From assembly GCF_964199755.1 (NCBI RefSeq), contig NC_133896.1, positions 100,314,549 through 100,378,548 on the forward strand: a stretch of DNA of 64,000 bases. Direction: 5' to 3'. The position numbers and the translations under genes are program-made. Below the pieces are notes generated by a model that saw nothing but the letters and a program-made list of their open reading frames with translations, did no database searches and had not been told where the DNA came from. Shown here piece by piece: positions 1 through 13,165 of the stretch (within the stretch, counting starts at the first letter, position 1; each line of letters opens with the position of its first letter). This DNA comes from Larus michahellis (Eukaryota; Chordata; Aves; Charadriiformes; Laridae).

Positions 1-1209
1 TCAATAACAATGATGATTTCTGTGGAACAATACTTCCCAGAATCTGTTAAACCTCCCTGAAGTACTTCTGCTGAAACACTTTTCTATGTTTATATAACCG
101 GTTGGGTCATTAAAGAATTGAGAGAGGATTAAAAAAGAGATGGGAAAAAACCACTCTTTGTGCATCTACAATTGCAGTGCTGCTTTGACTGGGAAGCACT
201 TGAGCACTGTCTCAATTGGGCAATCTCCTCTCAGTGAATGATAAACAGTCTTTGGCTAATATATCGCTCCTACTGGTTTCATGTACATGAATAACGCAGA
301 CCCATCGGTGGACTGAGAAAGACCCCAATAAATTGGACCAAAGTAATGAAATGTGTCTATATTAGGATACAGAAACCCAGAGAGGCTAGCACTCAGCTCC
401 CTGCTTGTTTTCATACAGCATCAAGTACAAATTAAACTGCGGTGTATTTCTAGATGTGGAATCCTCTGGATAGTAAGGATTACTAGCTTTGGAGGATACG
501 TCTACGTAAAAAATGGCAGCATGGGAAACACACTTTGCTGGTGTTGATTAAACCGGAGTACACGTACCCCCAGTCCCTGGCAGGATTGCAGCAGTCCCGC
601 TGGAGTCCATGCTGCCACATCTTCACACTTCCTGCGACTTCCTGCAATCAAACCTACCACGGGACATGGTTGTAGCCTGTGCCTCAAGCCTGCTTTTGCC
701 AGCTGCATAGAGATGCTGTGAATGTAAAACAGGAGGAAACCTCTTAGCAGAAGCAAATGCGTATCCACCGCCACCGCTGCTCTCATAGACTCCCTCCTTC
801 CTGGCAGGTTTAAGAGTTTTTGTACAAGGTGGGTGATGGCAACAGGTCACAACGTGGACACTGCTGCCCCTCCTTTGGACTGCTCACACAAGGGGTGGCC
901 ACTGCAAAGAGAAAGTCACTGGCCTTTCCTGATTGTCGAGATTATCTGTCAGATTAAATTCTGTTGGCTAAAAAAACCCTACCTCCAGGGAGTAAGCTTC
1001 TACTCTGCAGAAATTTGTCCTCTAACGGCTCTTTTTAAATGACAGATCTGGATTACTGCTTCTATTAAAGGTAACATACAGGACTGGAAAGGAGATTTCA
1101 TAGTTAATTGAGTGTCATTCCTGGCTAGTGCAAACTCTGTATCGCATGATCTTCTTCACTGTAAGACTGTATGTTGAAAACAGTTTTCTTGTCCCTCTTA
1201 TTCCCACCA
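1..1209. other. Non-coding, nothing recognised
   Basis: Mixed-composition unique-looking DNA. Open frames on both strands are under 100 codons, overlap one another, and carry no recognisable domain. No RNA gene, repeat family or promoter signature stands out. Confidence 0.6.
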
Positions 1210-2400
1210 AAAAACTCATCTAATTTTTGAGTCCGCATTTTTCAAGCCCAAGCATTCCAATTTAAAGCCTGTACTCATACATTCCTTGGTGAACTCTGAT
1301 TTTAGCCCAAATAATTTAGTATATAACAATCATGCTCCTATCTCAAGTTTCTTCTACAGTTTTCACCAAAAATAGGTTCTTCATTCCCTGTAATTATTAT
1401 TATCCCTGTAATTCTTCCTTGCACCTCTTCCATTTGAAATTTTATTTCTCCAAATAGCAAGCATCCTTCCCCACCTCTACTGAAACAGCTCTTGTTTATG
1501 TGTGCCAGGATGGCATTTGCTTTTTTCACAACACCCTCATGTTAGTGGCTCATAGCCCTCCTCCAAATCAGCAAGCGGAAACAAGTCCTTCTTCTCCTTA
1601 GCCATTTCCAAGGGAAGAGCATTCAGTCTATGGGAGAATTTCCTGTTGCTAGTCCCAAAGATTGTGATCCTTCAGTTTGTATTTTCTGATTTCTTCCCAT
1701 TTTATTAACCTAGTCTTCAATGTTATCTATTTCTTCGTGTACTGTAGTAAATTTTTTCCCTGCACTGGAAACACTTTCCATTTGCAAGTTATTCTATTTT
1801 TTTCATCAGTGTTTTCCTAATGTTTCTTCCCTGATCATTAGTGACTTTTATAAAGTGAGGTCAAAGCTGATTCTTGAGGAACCTCATTTACAATCTCCTT
1901 TCTACCATAAAACTTCCCTTTCAAATAGTACACTTTGTTTCTGACTTGAGACAGCTTCTCATCCTCACGATTTCTCTGCTAATCCCCATCTCTTCCTGTT
2001 TTACTAATAATTCCCCGTGTGTTATCATAAACTTCACTAAAGTTAAGACAGATGGGATCAATCACATGTCCTTTGTCTAGAATGTAGGTTATCTTGTCAA
2101 AGAAATGTATGAGGTTAATCTGGTACAATCTACTTTCGTTAAGCCCATGCTGTATTTTATGCCATTTTCATTTGACCTCTTTGTCTTTAATTATCTTTTC
2201 CCTTGAAAGCTGTTCTGAAGCTTTACATACCACTGAAGTCAGAATTCAAGGACCGTGGTTATCCACTTTCCTTGTCTCCTGCTGGCTAACCCCTTCCTAA
2301 ATACAGGCACTATATTTTCTAGTCATCTGTCTTATGGTACTTGGTAGATTTATTACAAAGTATTGCTAGATGACCAAGAAGTTGCAGGTTGCAGTAGTGC
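1210..2400 (-). mobile_element. Ancient CR1 LINE, ORF2 reverse-transcriptase region
   Basis: Read on the minus strand, this follows the order of CR1 ORF2. Near 2320-2270 the DNA resembles the RT segment that follows the conserved 'IVPIFKKG' motif. Near 2160-2090 it resembles the 'QHGF...NLISF' segment. Near 1529-1490 the protein reads KKANAILAHINKS, close to the CR1 'KKANGILGCIKKS' motif. The spacing between the last two landmarks, about 620 bases, agrees with an intact CR1 ORF2. The frame is broken many times, so this is a dead, old copy. CR1 is the dominant LINE family of birds and reptiles. The ends are approximate. Confidence 0.75.
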
Positions 2401-2819
2401 ATTTCTGGTTCAAGGCCTTTATACATTGGCCTTAGCATGTGCTGTCATTTATTGGGAATTCTTGCACAGGTGAAAACAACCCACAGAAGTAAGACTTGCA
2501 TAAGCTTCAGAGTAGTGAACAGGGGACCACAAATAGGACAGTTTTCATGGCATTTTGGCTGAGAAAGGTGGGGGGGGAAAAATGGAACTGGTCCCTGGAA
2601 AGTGAGTTAGTCTGATGCACCTCAGCTAGGCCAGATCTCACTTTGTTGTTAATTGTCTTAATAAAGGAGAAGCTGAACCAATGTAAGCTTCCACCCGTGC
2701 CACTGTGGAGGATGCCCTTCAACAAGGGATGTTGCTGGGCTTCTGGCACTGTTAACTAAAAGCACGGAAGAATAATTAAACTAGAACCTGGAGAAGATCC
2801 CACAGGTATGGGACTAATA
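2401..2819. other. Spacer between two divergent CR1 pieces
   Basis: No recognisable coding or RNA feature. It contains a short G run at about 2571-2577. It may include further CR1 sequence too decayed to read. Confidence 0.4.
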
Positions 2820-3945
2820 CAACCCCCAGTGAATCTCTGAAAAGACTGGCAAAATTGCAAGGATAAGGGTAGGCAAATAAGGCTGTACAGACCTCAGGTG
2901 ACTGACAGGAGAATGAGCAGTAATATCTCCAAATCTGCAGATGATGCTAGGGTGTTTTTTTTTGGTTGGTAAAATACTGTGCTGATGGTGAGGAACTCCA
3001 GAAAGTGTTCCCCACAAAACTCAGTGAGTGAAAAAAGTGGCAGATGAGCTTCACTGTGATAAATGTAGGGTGATGCAGTTAGAGAGAGATAATCTAAATC
3101 GTGCTTGTGCAATGCTGAGCATTTAACTGGTAGTTACAACTCAGGAAAGAGATCTTGGAGTTGTCCTTGACAGTCCTCTAAAATGGCTGCTTGGATGTGG
3201 TGGCAGCCAAAAACTCCGCACAGTGTTGGGCATCATTAGGAATGTATTGAGAGCAAACCAGAAAGCACCGTTTTGTTCCTATATAAAACGTTGATGCATT
3301 TTTTGAGTACTTCATGTGATTCAGCTCTCCACAGTTTGAGAAGGACATAGTGGTTATAGAAAAGATACTGCGAAGGGCTACCAAACTGAGAGGTCGAGAA
3401 ATCGCCTTATGAAGAGAAACTAAAAAGGCTGGGATTTCTCAGGCTGGAGTGAGGGCTGAGGGGAATATTGTGGTTGTTTATGACATCACAGATTGGTGGA
3501 TAAGGCAATGCAAAACTGTTAGTCACCAGGACCAGACCTAGCGGGTCTGATCTGAAGTCTAGGTCTCTTGACCACTAACCTAGACCAGACCTTGCTTAGT
3601 GCAAGACAAGAACAAGTCGTATGCATTAAAAGTAGCAAAAAATGTTTTAAAATAGATACAAGGAAGTACTTTCTACACAGCAGAGAATTAATTTCTGAAT
3701 CTCTTGCAACAGGAGGCTGTGGACGCAGATTGCATCAGAGTATTCGGAAGGGAAAACCACAAATTCATGGACGTTTAACTAGGTCCATAAACTGATGCTA
3801 ATGGAAATGGTCAGGGATGTACCCCTAATATCTTCAGTCCAAGAGCTGTGGAAGCTGCAGCAGTATGAGGAGAATAAATAGCTAAATAGCTGCTTCTCTT
3901 GCTGCTATTGGAAAGTACTGGGCTAAAAGGTCTGGCTCAACAGGG
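2820..3945 (+). mobile_element. Ancient CR1 LINE, ORF2 C-terminus to 3' end
   Basis: On the plus strand the pieces appear in CR1 order. A degenerate RT catalytic box reads SADDA at about 2932-2946, where the family has FADDT. At about 3130-3182 the protein reads VTTQERDLGVVLDSPLK, nearly the CR1 consensus 'TTQERDLGVVVDSSLK'. At about 3660-3725 there is a segment reading KYFLHSRELISESLA, as in the CR1 C-terminal region. A 3'-terminal segment near 3915-3945 resembles the CR1 end 'tactgggctagatgg'. Frameshifts and stops are frequent, so it is an inactive fossil. It overlaps the same ORF2 portion as the copy at 1210-2400, so the two are separate insertions rather than one inverted copy. Confidence 0.8.
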
Positions 3946-6900
3946 CTTTCCCTATGTCCTTTGTGTTGCAGGTGTCCCTGACAGCATGGGATTTGGTGCT
4001 GTAAGCAGACTCCTGAATGGGAATAGGCTGTCTCTCAAAAGCGTCCACAGTCATCTTCCAGAGGAGTCTTTTCTACTCCAGTGGGAAACCCTGGGTATTG
4101 CCCAGTCCCCTACTAGCATGTTTTTCTTGACTTGTTCCCAGCTAAGATTATTTGTTCCTGGCTGGAGATCAGAGCGACTTCCTACCCAGCTTTTCAGCCT
4201 GTGTGGGCTATCCCTTTCACTAAGATGAAAAAAAATAAAAATGTATATGTATCTGCACACATACGAAAGGCTAGAGGAGAGTTTACTCAATCTAAATATT
4301 CTTGAGTGACTTTGGTTGAGGGTGTGCATAAAGGCAGTTATTTATTTGATTGAAATCCTCATTAACTTCTTAGAAGCCCTCCCTCTTACGAAGTCCCTCA
4401 TCTTATAAACTCCATTAGCTTTGTGTATTTTGGGCACTGTGGAATGTTTGCGGGGACAGAGGAATTATAGGTTATTTTCCATTTCCTTCCAATTTGTTTT
4501 TACCTGAGGGTGAATCTACCGTTATGTGGACAAGTTAGAAAAGATACAACTGTACCATGCAAGCCCTTTTGAAGATAACAAGATATTTTCTTTCTTACTT
4601 TTGTCTGACCTCAGCACTGGCCTTTTCCAGTTTGTCCTTAGAAAATATCTGTGCATATGAATGAAGAGGGCTGATGCAGTGTCATTTATGAGACAGCACA
4701 CCATCGGGTCCCCTGGAGATTTCAGCTTTGCACACAGAGGCATTGTTTCTGAAAAAGGCGGTGCTGGGAGGGAAACTGACAGAAACTGGACATGCTGATG
4801 CAATTACAGTCTACATTTGTACTCCTGTGTTTATTTAAAAAAAAAAAAAAGAGTGCACAAATATTTGGTCTTGTGAGGAGATGGAGCCTTTAAGGAAAAA
4901 TAAAACAGACTAAACTAAACAAGGAGGGCGAAGGATACCTTTGAAGCTGTAACTCAGAATAAGTGTAAAAACAGAATGGGAATTCTAATAGACCTAGATA
5001 AATAAGATTTGGATCCAATTTAAATAACCCAAAACATTAAGTACCAGCTAAGATAAATGCAGTGGTAAGAAGAAGAGGAATGCAAATGTACTAAGTTGAG
5101 CAAGACGGTAAGGGACACTATACCGGTCTCCTATGGAATGAGTCAACATCTGCTCTTCCAGGAAGAAGGTGGCTTTCAGTGGGATGTCCTGCTGAGATGT
5201 GTGCTACTGCTTAAATGGGACTCAGTCCCCTCAGTCACTCAGCCCCCTCCAGGCTTCACTGGCAGTCTAACGTGATGAGAAAGCAGAGGCAAGAGATAAC
5301 ACATCCCTCTCCGGAAGACAATAGTTGTGGATATTTGTCTTTTTTAAAGTCAATTGTCTCTTCAGCCTCAGAGTATGGAAAACTTGCAAGGAGAATTGGG
5401 AAAGAGGAGTGCCTCCAGCTCAGCTATGACTGCATTCTGCCTTTGCCACCAAAAACACACAACAAAGTGGCCCTGCTCCATCTTTCGAGTGGTGGCCTAG
5501 AACTGAATGCCTCTGTCCTTTCCTCAGTGCCCAGGCTAACACAGCCTGCAAAGTAACAAGCACTTCAAATTCAGGGATTGACATTTATAAGAGTATTTGT
5601 GGGTTACATACAGTATCTCTCTTTAAATAAAGCACTTATTAAGACACTTTCTTCACCCCTTTGTAGTTACAATTTTTCCCCTAAATCTTTAATACAAAGT
5701 AAAGAGAACACCTTGTAATTTAAGATCAAAACTTATATATAAATGAGATGAGTATTTCACAAAAACAACTCCAAACTACCCAGCTTCACTGTAATGTAAA
5801 TTGCAGTATTTGGCACTATTACTTCGGTGCTGTGTTAAAACGATGAAAGGCTTAGAAGATCAGAACGTGGTGATTGATATGGAATTCAGTTTATCTGCCT
5901 TAGAAGATGTGATGAAATGAAGATCTGCATGTGTAAAACTTATGATTTATCTTTGAAATTGGAGGCTCTTCTATGTGTATCAGGGTTATGCGACAGACTG
6001 TTTTAAATGCAGCATGCTTAATTTCACTATTGGTCCAGTTGTCTTCTGTGTCTGTGTTGAATTAGACTGCAAAAAGCGGTGCGTGTGCGTAAGTCTGACA
6101 GTAAGATAGATTTGCTCCATTTGCTACTGGAAAACAGACTTCCCATTTTCCCTCCTACCCCCTTGAGAAATTGTTTAGTGGATCCCTGAGAATATTGCTG
6201 AATAATAAGGACTCCTAGTAGGGATTTGTGCCAATCAGTACATCTTTGAGAAGGGATCTGGAAGATAATTAAAAAAAGAGAGGAGTGATGTCATTCTAGA
6301 GACTTCTTTTTTCTTTTGTAGCAGGGGCAAGACGGAAGCATTATATTTTGTGGTGGTAGTGCGGCAGACAGGAATATGAATACAGTTGTGGGTACCCCAA
6401 AAAGAGGAGTGAGCTGCAGAGAGGTGTTTAGGAGTTTCCCAGTGGTCTGTAGTCTTGTGTGAAGCATGGGTGCTGCAGTGGCCTTTTTACAACCTCTTGG
6501 CACCCCTGTCAAATTCTCTCTGCACTATATCTCTGATGCATCTTTGAAGAAAGACATTCTAGTTCTGAATTTGGTTCTGTACAACTACAAATTTAGGAAA
6601 GAGGTACTTTGCAGGTTAGCCCTGGGTCAGAGGAAGGGAAGGGGAGGCACCCAGTGGATAATACTGTCCCCTGCTGAAGCTGTAGTGCTCACTGCCATGG
6701 TACTCTCTGCGTCAGGGGAAGCTCAGCCAGATCTGTGACATAAAGCCTTGTTCAAACCCTCAGGATTTGAAGGTGGCTTTCTAGGATTTTATAACTTTCC
6801 ATCTGTGGTTTAATCCATAGAATCAATTGTCCCCTGATAATCAAATTTCACTCTATCTTCAAAGCATGAAAAAAAGGGACACATGAAGACATGTCTGCAT

Positions 6901-8146
6901 CAGAGGGCAGTGGGATGCAACAGGAGCAGATCCGTGGAGTCAGACAGCGTCTCCTGGGTATCTGAGGTCTGCACTGCATGCCTGTTGGTGGCTTTAACCT
7001 CAGACTAGCTCCAGGCTGCCTGTTGACGCAATGCGCGTTCATTACTAGACTATCCCAGGGGCACCCCGGGGGTACATCTTTTGGTTTGGCCAAAATCCAA
7101 ACCCAGTTTGCAACTCAGAGAATCTCTGCAATGTGAACTCAAGTGCAGGAAGGAGAAACATTAGGAAAGTAACTTCAAAGCCACTTTCCTGAGCCGAACT
7201 AAAACTATTGCCAGGTCCACCCTGAGCAGAAAGCCCAGTGCCCATTCTGCTTTTCTCTGGAGGGTATGCATGCTCTTTGATCTCTGCAGTATAGCCAGAA
7301 CATTTCAGGAGAAGTAGGGAGTGGAGTAGAGGCAAAGAACTGCTAATTAAATGATTGTCATAAATAAAACATAAGAATAAGCTACTATATTTAAATCTAG
7401 ACTATTATTTTTCTTCCTGTTAGGAGTCTGCAATGAACTCTGCCAAAATATTAGGATTTCTGACTGACTTGTCACTCCTCCTCAGCCATCTTTAAAATGG
7501 GTCAAAATGTAAATGCAGTATCTTGTACATGTAACGGAGTCTTCCTCCAGCAGCTGATTCACTGACAGGAAGAGTCTATTGCCTAGTTACAGCTCAATGA
7601 AGATTATTCCGAACTTTCAAGGTGGAAATATATGCTTTTTGGTGCCAAAGACCCACAGTTTGACTCTCGGTGTTTATAACACTGCAAGAGCGCAAGTTGC
7701 AAAGTCAAATTTTCTGCTCTATAACCTGGTGCTGCTGTACCGATCGACACCAGCTGAGGATAAGGGTCACAGGCTGGTATCATTTTTTGGCAGAAATCAG
7801 AGCGTGGGTGTGACTCTGAGCCAATGTTGGGGAGCCCCTGCTGCCACAGTTCATCTAGCCCTGCTGCCAGTTTGACTTGCAGATCCCTGAGGAAGAAACC
7901 TGCGATGGTTATGAGTTTTGGTCAGTCAGGTAGCAAAGTCCTCGGCTACTCATTGCACTTTTCTTCTGGCGTCTTTGAGGGAACGATTCTGACCACGAGG
8001 CTGTGTCTAGGGAGTAGGGGAAATGCAGGGAGCTGGCTTTGGAGAGCTCAGTATGCTCAGTCATATGCTTCTTTGCAGTGGACAAACTGAGTGGCAGGAG
8101 CTTAATATTCAGTACTGGTTTGCCTCCCAAACCGAGCAGTTCAAGC
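3946..8146. other. Non-coding, nothing firmly recognised
   Basis: About 4.2 kb without supportable genes. The longest open frame, 113 codons at 5215-5556, has no recognisable domain and ordinary intergenic composition. There is an A14 tract near 4838-4851. The stretch 7455-7530 contains a phrase reminiscent of MIR elements (catctttaaaatgggt), but too little surrounds it for a call. Confidence 0.55.
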
Positions 8147-8187
8147 GGTTTTAGAAAAATGCTTGTAGGGTTTTAGAAAAATGCTTG
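8147..8187 (+). repeat. Short tandem duplication (2 x 19 bp)
   Basis: The 19-mer ggttttagaaaaatgcttg occurs at 8147-8165 and again, identically, at 8169-8187, separated by 3 bases. This is a perfect local duplication with a 22-base period, probably a recent slippage event. Confidence 0.9.
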
Positions 8188-9059
8188 CAATTGAAATGTT
8201 TTTGAAAGCTGATCTTTGAAGACACGCCTTTTATGGGTACCAGCTAATTCACTACCACTGACCTAAACAGAAATATCTCTGAGTATCAGAGAGGGTGTCG
8301 TTCTTTGTATCATCTGGAGTAAATACCTCAAACGTAGCTGGGAATGTACCACTTCACATTAAATCATTCTTTAGGCATTTATACTTTGTTTTGCACTGTA
8401 GTGTTTTACCAATAGTCTAAAGATCCAAATAAGCGTAAGCATCTTCGAGAAATCGGGGCTTCTAATTTTTAGCCATTGATAATCAAGATCTCTCTTCCTC
8501 TTCTCTAACCCACAAATGACAAATGATTTCCTCCCTCCCCCTTTTCTCTTTTGGGTCGTCTTAGCACATTAGGCAGAACCTCTGCCCTGTGCAGCCCCTC
8601 TAGCACAGTTAGGTGACTTAGCTCTCTGTACAAGATCTTTTTCAGCAGGCTTAAGATTGACGAGGTCACATCTTTGAGTTAATAAGGACTCTACAGTGCA
8701 TCTGGGAAACTCGGGGCTAGTATCAATCCTACCTTGCCTTCAAAATTAATTGAAAAAGCACTTCACCAGCAGCTCGATGACTACCTCAGAACACACAGAC
8801 TAAATTAAAAGAGCCTGGTTTTCACTCTGGATAGTCCCTGTCCATAGGTTACATAAAATTTATGGGTAGTAGTCTCAAAAAAAGGCAGTTTTCCTGAACC
8901 AACATTCACCTGTCCCTCGACATAATTTTAGCACATCTCTCTCAAAGTAAGTGTACGTTCGAATGTTTGCCAACACACTGATTACAATCTTTCTATATGC
9001 ACACAGGCCGGTAATAGCTTTTGAGAAAGTATTATTGAAAGGTATGTTAAAAATTGCTC
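8188..9059. other. Non-coding, nothing recognised
   Basis: AT-leaning unique sequence with no repeat family, RNA gene or exon-like frame that can be supported. Confidence 0.5.
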
Positions 9060-9480
9060 AGTGGCCAGAAAGCAGTCACCTTACTTAAGTCTAAGTGAAA
9101 TGTAAACAGCCGGTTAGAGACTTCTGGAAATGATAAATAGTCTGTTTGGATCATTTTAAAAGATTCACTAAGCAATGGCTTCTTCTCATAAACGCTAACT
9201 GTGCTAAAATCTGAAATGTCATCTGAATAAAATATTGTATATGGCCATCCTATTAGGTTAGCTATTGCCTTTAAGGAAGCCGCATACCTAATGGATCTAA
9301 TTGCTCAAGGAGCATTAGAAAATTCCATTTTTTTTGTAAAATATGTTAGATCATGTTCAAGCAAAAATAGTTCAGTGATTAATATTCTCTGTTTCTAATT
9401 CTAGAGATGAAATCTGAAGCGAGCATTGAAATGGTCTGCTGAAATTGTAAATAGCGTGCATGTGGGGAAAAGATAGCAGG
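9060..9480. promoter_or_regulatory. Candidate conserved non-coding element
   Basis: AT-rich, low-repeat block with several homeodomain-like words (ctaatgg, ctaattg, attaat) and no open frame. Its texture is like vertebrate conserved non-coding elements, but that is only an impression from composition and motif density. No alignment was possible. Confidence 0.2.
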
Positions 9481-12320
9481 TTTGTGCTAAATGGTACTTC
9501 TAAAATATTACAAAAAAAAAATGTTCTGGGCATAATTGTATTCCATTAGAGTGGATAGGTGCCTGGCAACAAATCTGAACAAACGTATACGTACTGAAAA
9601 GAGAGTATCTTGATGGAAAAGGCTCCTGTCATTTAGTTCAATCTGTGTATGCACAGATTTTGATGGTGAACACAATGGGAGAGGCTGAAGCTGAAACAAA
9701 TTAAACTAGTTTACAAGGAATGCATTTACAGGAGCTAGGAGTGAGATGCTTGCCTTTATGGAAGGTCCTGATTCTCCCACCAGCAAGAACAGCTGAACAC
9801 ATGTACTTAAGTGAGCGTTATATGGAAACCTCTGAATAAAAGAATGATGCGTTGATATTTTGATGCCCACTGGAACCATATTAAGACGGGATTGAGAGTG
9901 GGTGGCAGTGTAGGTTTTTGGTTTGTTTTTGATGTTTTTTGAGGTAGTATTTTCCCCTTCCTCCAAAGCATGAACTAAATCTGATGGTGTTCAACTTGCT
10001 TAAAAAACAGGCACATGATGTTTCATTTTAGGGTCTGAAAAATGGAAGCAGTCCTGAATCAGTTGACACTGCAGTTGACACCCACTGTGGCATGAGGCTT
10101 GGCAACTTTAACACACATAACTTGAAATACGTACAAGGGCAGAGCCCCGACCCATGTGTACGCAGGCAAAGCGGCAGCTCAACACCAGAGTAGATTGCCG
10201 TATGTGTGCTATATGTGTTGCCAAGTTCATGGTATTCACTGTGGGTGCAAAGCATTGCTCCATGTAATGGGTTGGGGGTATCAGTTGCCAGTCTGTGTCC
10301 AGTCGACCTGTCAACAGCTGTAACGCTGATGGGGAACGAGGCTGTAACGAAATGCTCCCGATGAAATGTAAGGACTTCACAACACAGCCCCCAAAATAGG
10401 GCAGGTGTGCTCAGGTGGGAAACAAGGTAAGTAAGCTGCTAAATACATCCCTGGCATGTGAGGAGGTGGAGTGTGAGGCACCCATGACGCAGAGGCTTCA
10501 TTTCCTGCCAAGCGGGGTTTGCCGTGGGGTGCCAGCTCAGCGGCGCAGCCGGAGGAGCAGCGGTGGGGCAGCGAGGGACTCCCCTGGGGTCAGCATCGAG
10601 CCCCTCAGCGGTTGCTTTCCTTTAAGCAGATGAGTAACAGTGTTCATTTCAATGCTTGCAAGTTTAAATCCAAGTATGTGCTTAATATTGTGTTTAATTA
10701 GGGACTTAAAAGCGCAGCTGTCTGCCTGGGTGCATATTTGTGCACGTGGAGCATCTCTCTGAGCTGTTTAACTTGTGCAGCCTGTGGCATACCAGCCTGG
10801 ACAGCTTGCTCTTACTTTTGGGGCTATCAGAGGGGTGTGCTGGGCTTGGATGTACATTCCCCTGGAGCACACAAACACATACTTGCATGGAGAAACATAT
10901 CACTGCTTTCCAGGCATCAGTTCTTCAATACTAAGACTCTGAATTCTTGTAAATTGCTTCAAATTTGGATGCAAGGGAGCAGAATGTTTAAAAACATTGG
11001 TTATATTTCCTTTGAGAGGGTCCTTTGTGTCTCTGCTGAGTAGAGGGACAGTGTCCTCAATAAAACGTGCTGTGGTTCCTCTCCTGATTATACAGCATAT
11101 TTCTTCCTCAGGGGCTTTTCTGCTTATGCTTGAAAAATCATTTTACCTACTGCTGCCATGAGTTACCTCGGGATCAAAAGGAAACTCGCAACTGAAGCAT
11201 AGCTTGCTGCTGAACACTAGCCTCTTTTCGTGTAATTACAATTTTGCTGTCACTGGACAGTAGAAGACAGAGAGGATGAATTCATGAAGTCCCTACCTAA
11301 TTTTTCTAAGGTATGCCAAAGACGGAAAAAAAATCCCAAAGCCCAGTCTTCTGGCAGCAGAAAGCCAGCAGAGTTTAGCCTGAATCGAGCCGCAAATGCC
11401 ATTGACATTAAATTTTCACATCCAGCACAGCAACTTAGCATATTGTACCGTGTTCCAAAGGTATCGTCTGTGGCTTGGCAACCTCTAGAAATATTTTCCT
11501 TCTTCATGAGATGTCCACAGCTGCCCATTTCCAGCTTCATGGCTGTAAGTTGGTTTTTTTTGTATTTCTGGCAGGAACTGCAGACAAACAGGCAAACACA
11601 AGACCAAATGACCTCCGGAGCAATGCTGTGACTGTGCCAAGCGCAGAGCCCAGTGTGCTTTGGTAACACGGGAGTCCAGCCCAACGGCAGGGGTCTGAGA
11701 GGTCACGATCTTGATACTTCTGCTTAAAAGCGGTGGTAAGAGGAACAACTCTTAGGAAGGAAAAAGAAGCGGGGCAGTATAATGCATTTTATGGATAATT
11801 CCAAACAGCTGTGTTTTGGGGTCCCCCCCCCACTTTTATGACTGTCCACCCAAGTTTATTTTATGGAAATGTCCGGGGAATTGCTCTTCTTGCAAGCAAA
11901 ATTACTTCTAGAGGGATTCAATGTTTGTCCTCCAGTATCTGTCACATGACCAGCCACACACTGAGAGGACTAAATAACACATATCCAAAGCAAAGAGGTT
12001 GCAAATGTTTCGAAGACTGGAATAAGTTTGTGGAAATGTAAACAAGTTACACAGTCACAGTATTCGGATTGGTTCACAAATGATTTGCAAGCAGGGGGGG
12101 AAAAAAAGGATGAAGATCATCACATAGTTTATTTGCAAAAAAATAAATAAATGGAATAAATCATTTGACCGGCTGCATTTCTCAACATAAGACCTCAATG
12201 GAAATGAAAGAGGACTCTAATTCTCATTGCTGAATTACAACAATTTTTTGAGCTTGATTGTGAAAGGAAAAAGTGAATGCTTGGATGTTGTTTGGCCAGC
12301 AGCTGATGAATGCACTCCTT
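9481..12320. other. Non-coding with a small GC-rich patch
   Basis: No supportable gene. A GC-rich, CpG-containing patch lies at about 10480-10620. The overlapping open frames across it are short and have no family resemblance. The opposed frames at 11250-11684 (144 codons, minus) and 11284-11631 (115 codons, plus) overlap each other and look like chance frames. Confidence 0.5.
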
Positions 12321-12418
12321 AGACAGCAAATAAGTTTTTTTCCAACAACCATAAATAGACAGTATTAGGCAGTAAATAGGTTTTTAGACAGTAGACAGTA
12401 AATAGGTTTTTTCCAACA
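12321..12418 (+). repeat. Degenerate short tandem repeat, three units
   Basis: Three imperfect copies of a unit built around cagtaaataggttttt. The first is at 12321-12347 (cagcaaataagtttttttcc), the second at about 12368-12385, and the third at 12393-12418, which again continues into ttccaaca. The first and third units keep the same right end and the middle unit is shortened. Confidence 0.8.
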
Positions 12419-12424
12419 TCAGAA

Positions 12425-13165
12425 ATATGTAAAATGTGAATAGACTTTATTTGCAAATTGATTAGACTCCCACTTGGTCTCATGGGGTGTGGGGAGGCAC
12501 AATTAAACTAATACAGTAATTGGATTCTCCCCACACACACCTCATAGCTCACATAAGGCCTGTTTCATAGTGATACCTTTTGAAACTACAAAGACAAGAA
12601 AGAAATCATATTTTCTCATTAAGTAGTTGATGATGATTTCAAAGACCAGACAGGCAGCAATAAAAAGTCCCCCACATCTACGAGAAATATGGAGTCAGTC
12701 AGTTTTTCAGTTCCTCATGAAAGTAAACATTTTAAAAATAATTTCCTTTAATAAAAATCTTTTTATCACAAATATAATCTGGAATAAAGGTCAACTACAG
12801 ACTAAATCTCCTGAAAAGACTTAGACATTTGATAACTCTCTAGTATGCCTTGTCAAGCAGTCATTGATTGTGAGCATTAGCCAGAGGTATATAAACACTT
12901 ATAAATATTGTATGCAGAAGACTAGCTGCACTTAGATTGATGATTAATAGGTCTGCTGTTGGTAATCTATGGCATCTCTTTTGCATGAAGAAAGCAATTA
13001 GAAACACATTTCCGAATATCCCAGACAGACCTTAGATGATACACAGCATAAAATTGAAATCTTGAAGTACCTGCATGCAAGAGCCTAAATTAAATGTACT
13101 GATACAACCCTAGCATTCCCTGTTGTAGTTATTAGGAAACTATCAAAGTTCTTAGGCTGAAAATG
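12425..13165. promoter_or_regulatory. Candidate conserved non-coding block
   Basis: AT-rich, repeat-poor stretch. It contains a perfect palindrome, ATTTGCAAAT, at 12449-12458 (POU/C-EBP-like), followed directly by tgattag, with further homeodomain-like words (aattaaactaat, gtaattgg, tgattaat). There is no open frame of note. Function is inferred only from motif density. Confidence 0.22.

Noticed and set aside
7455..7530. MIR-like phrase catctttaaaatgggt
   Set aside because: Only one short landmark readable; insufficient to call a SINE.
11250..11684. 144-codon minus frame overlapping a 115-codon plus frame
   Set aside because: Opposed overlapping frames in a low-stop region; neither resembles a known family.
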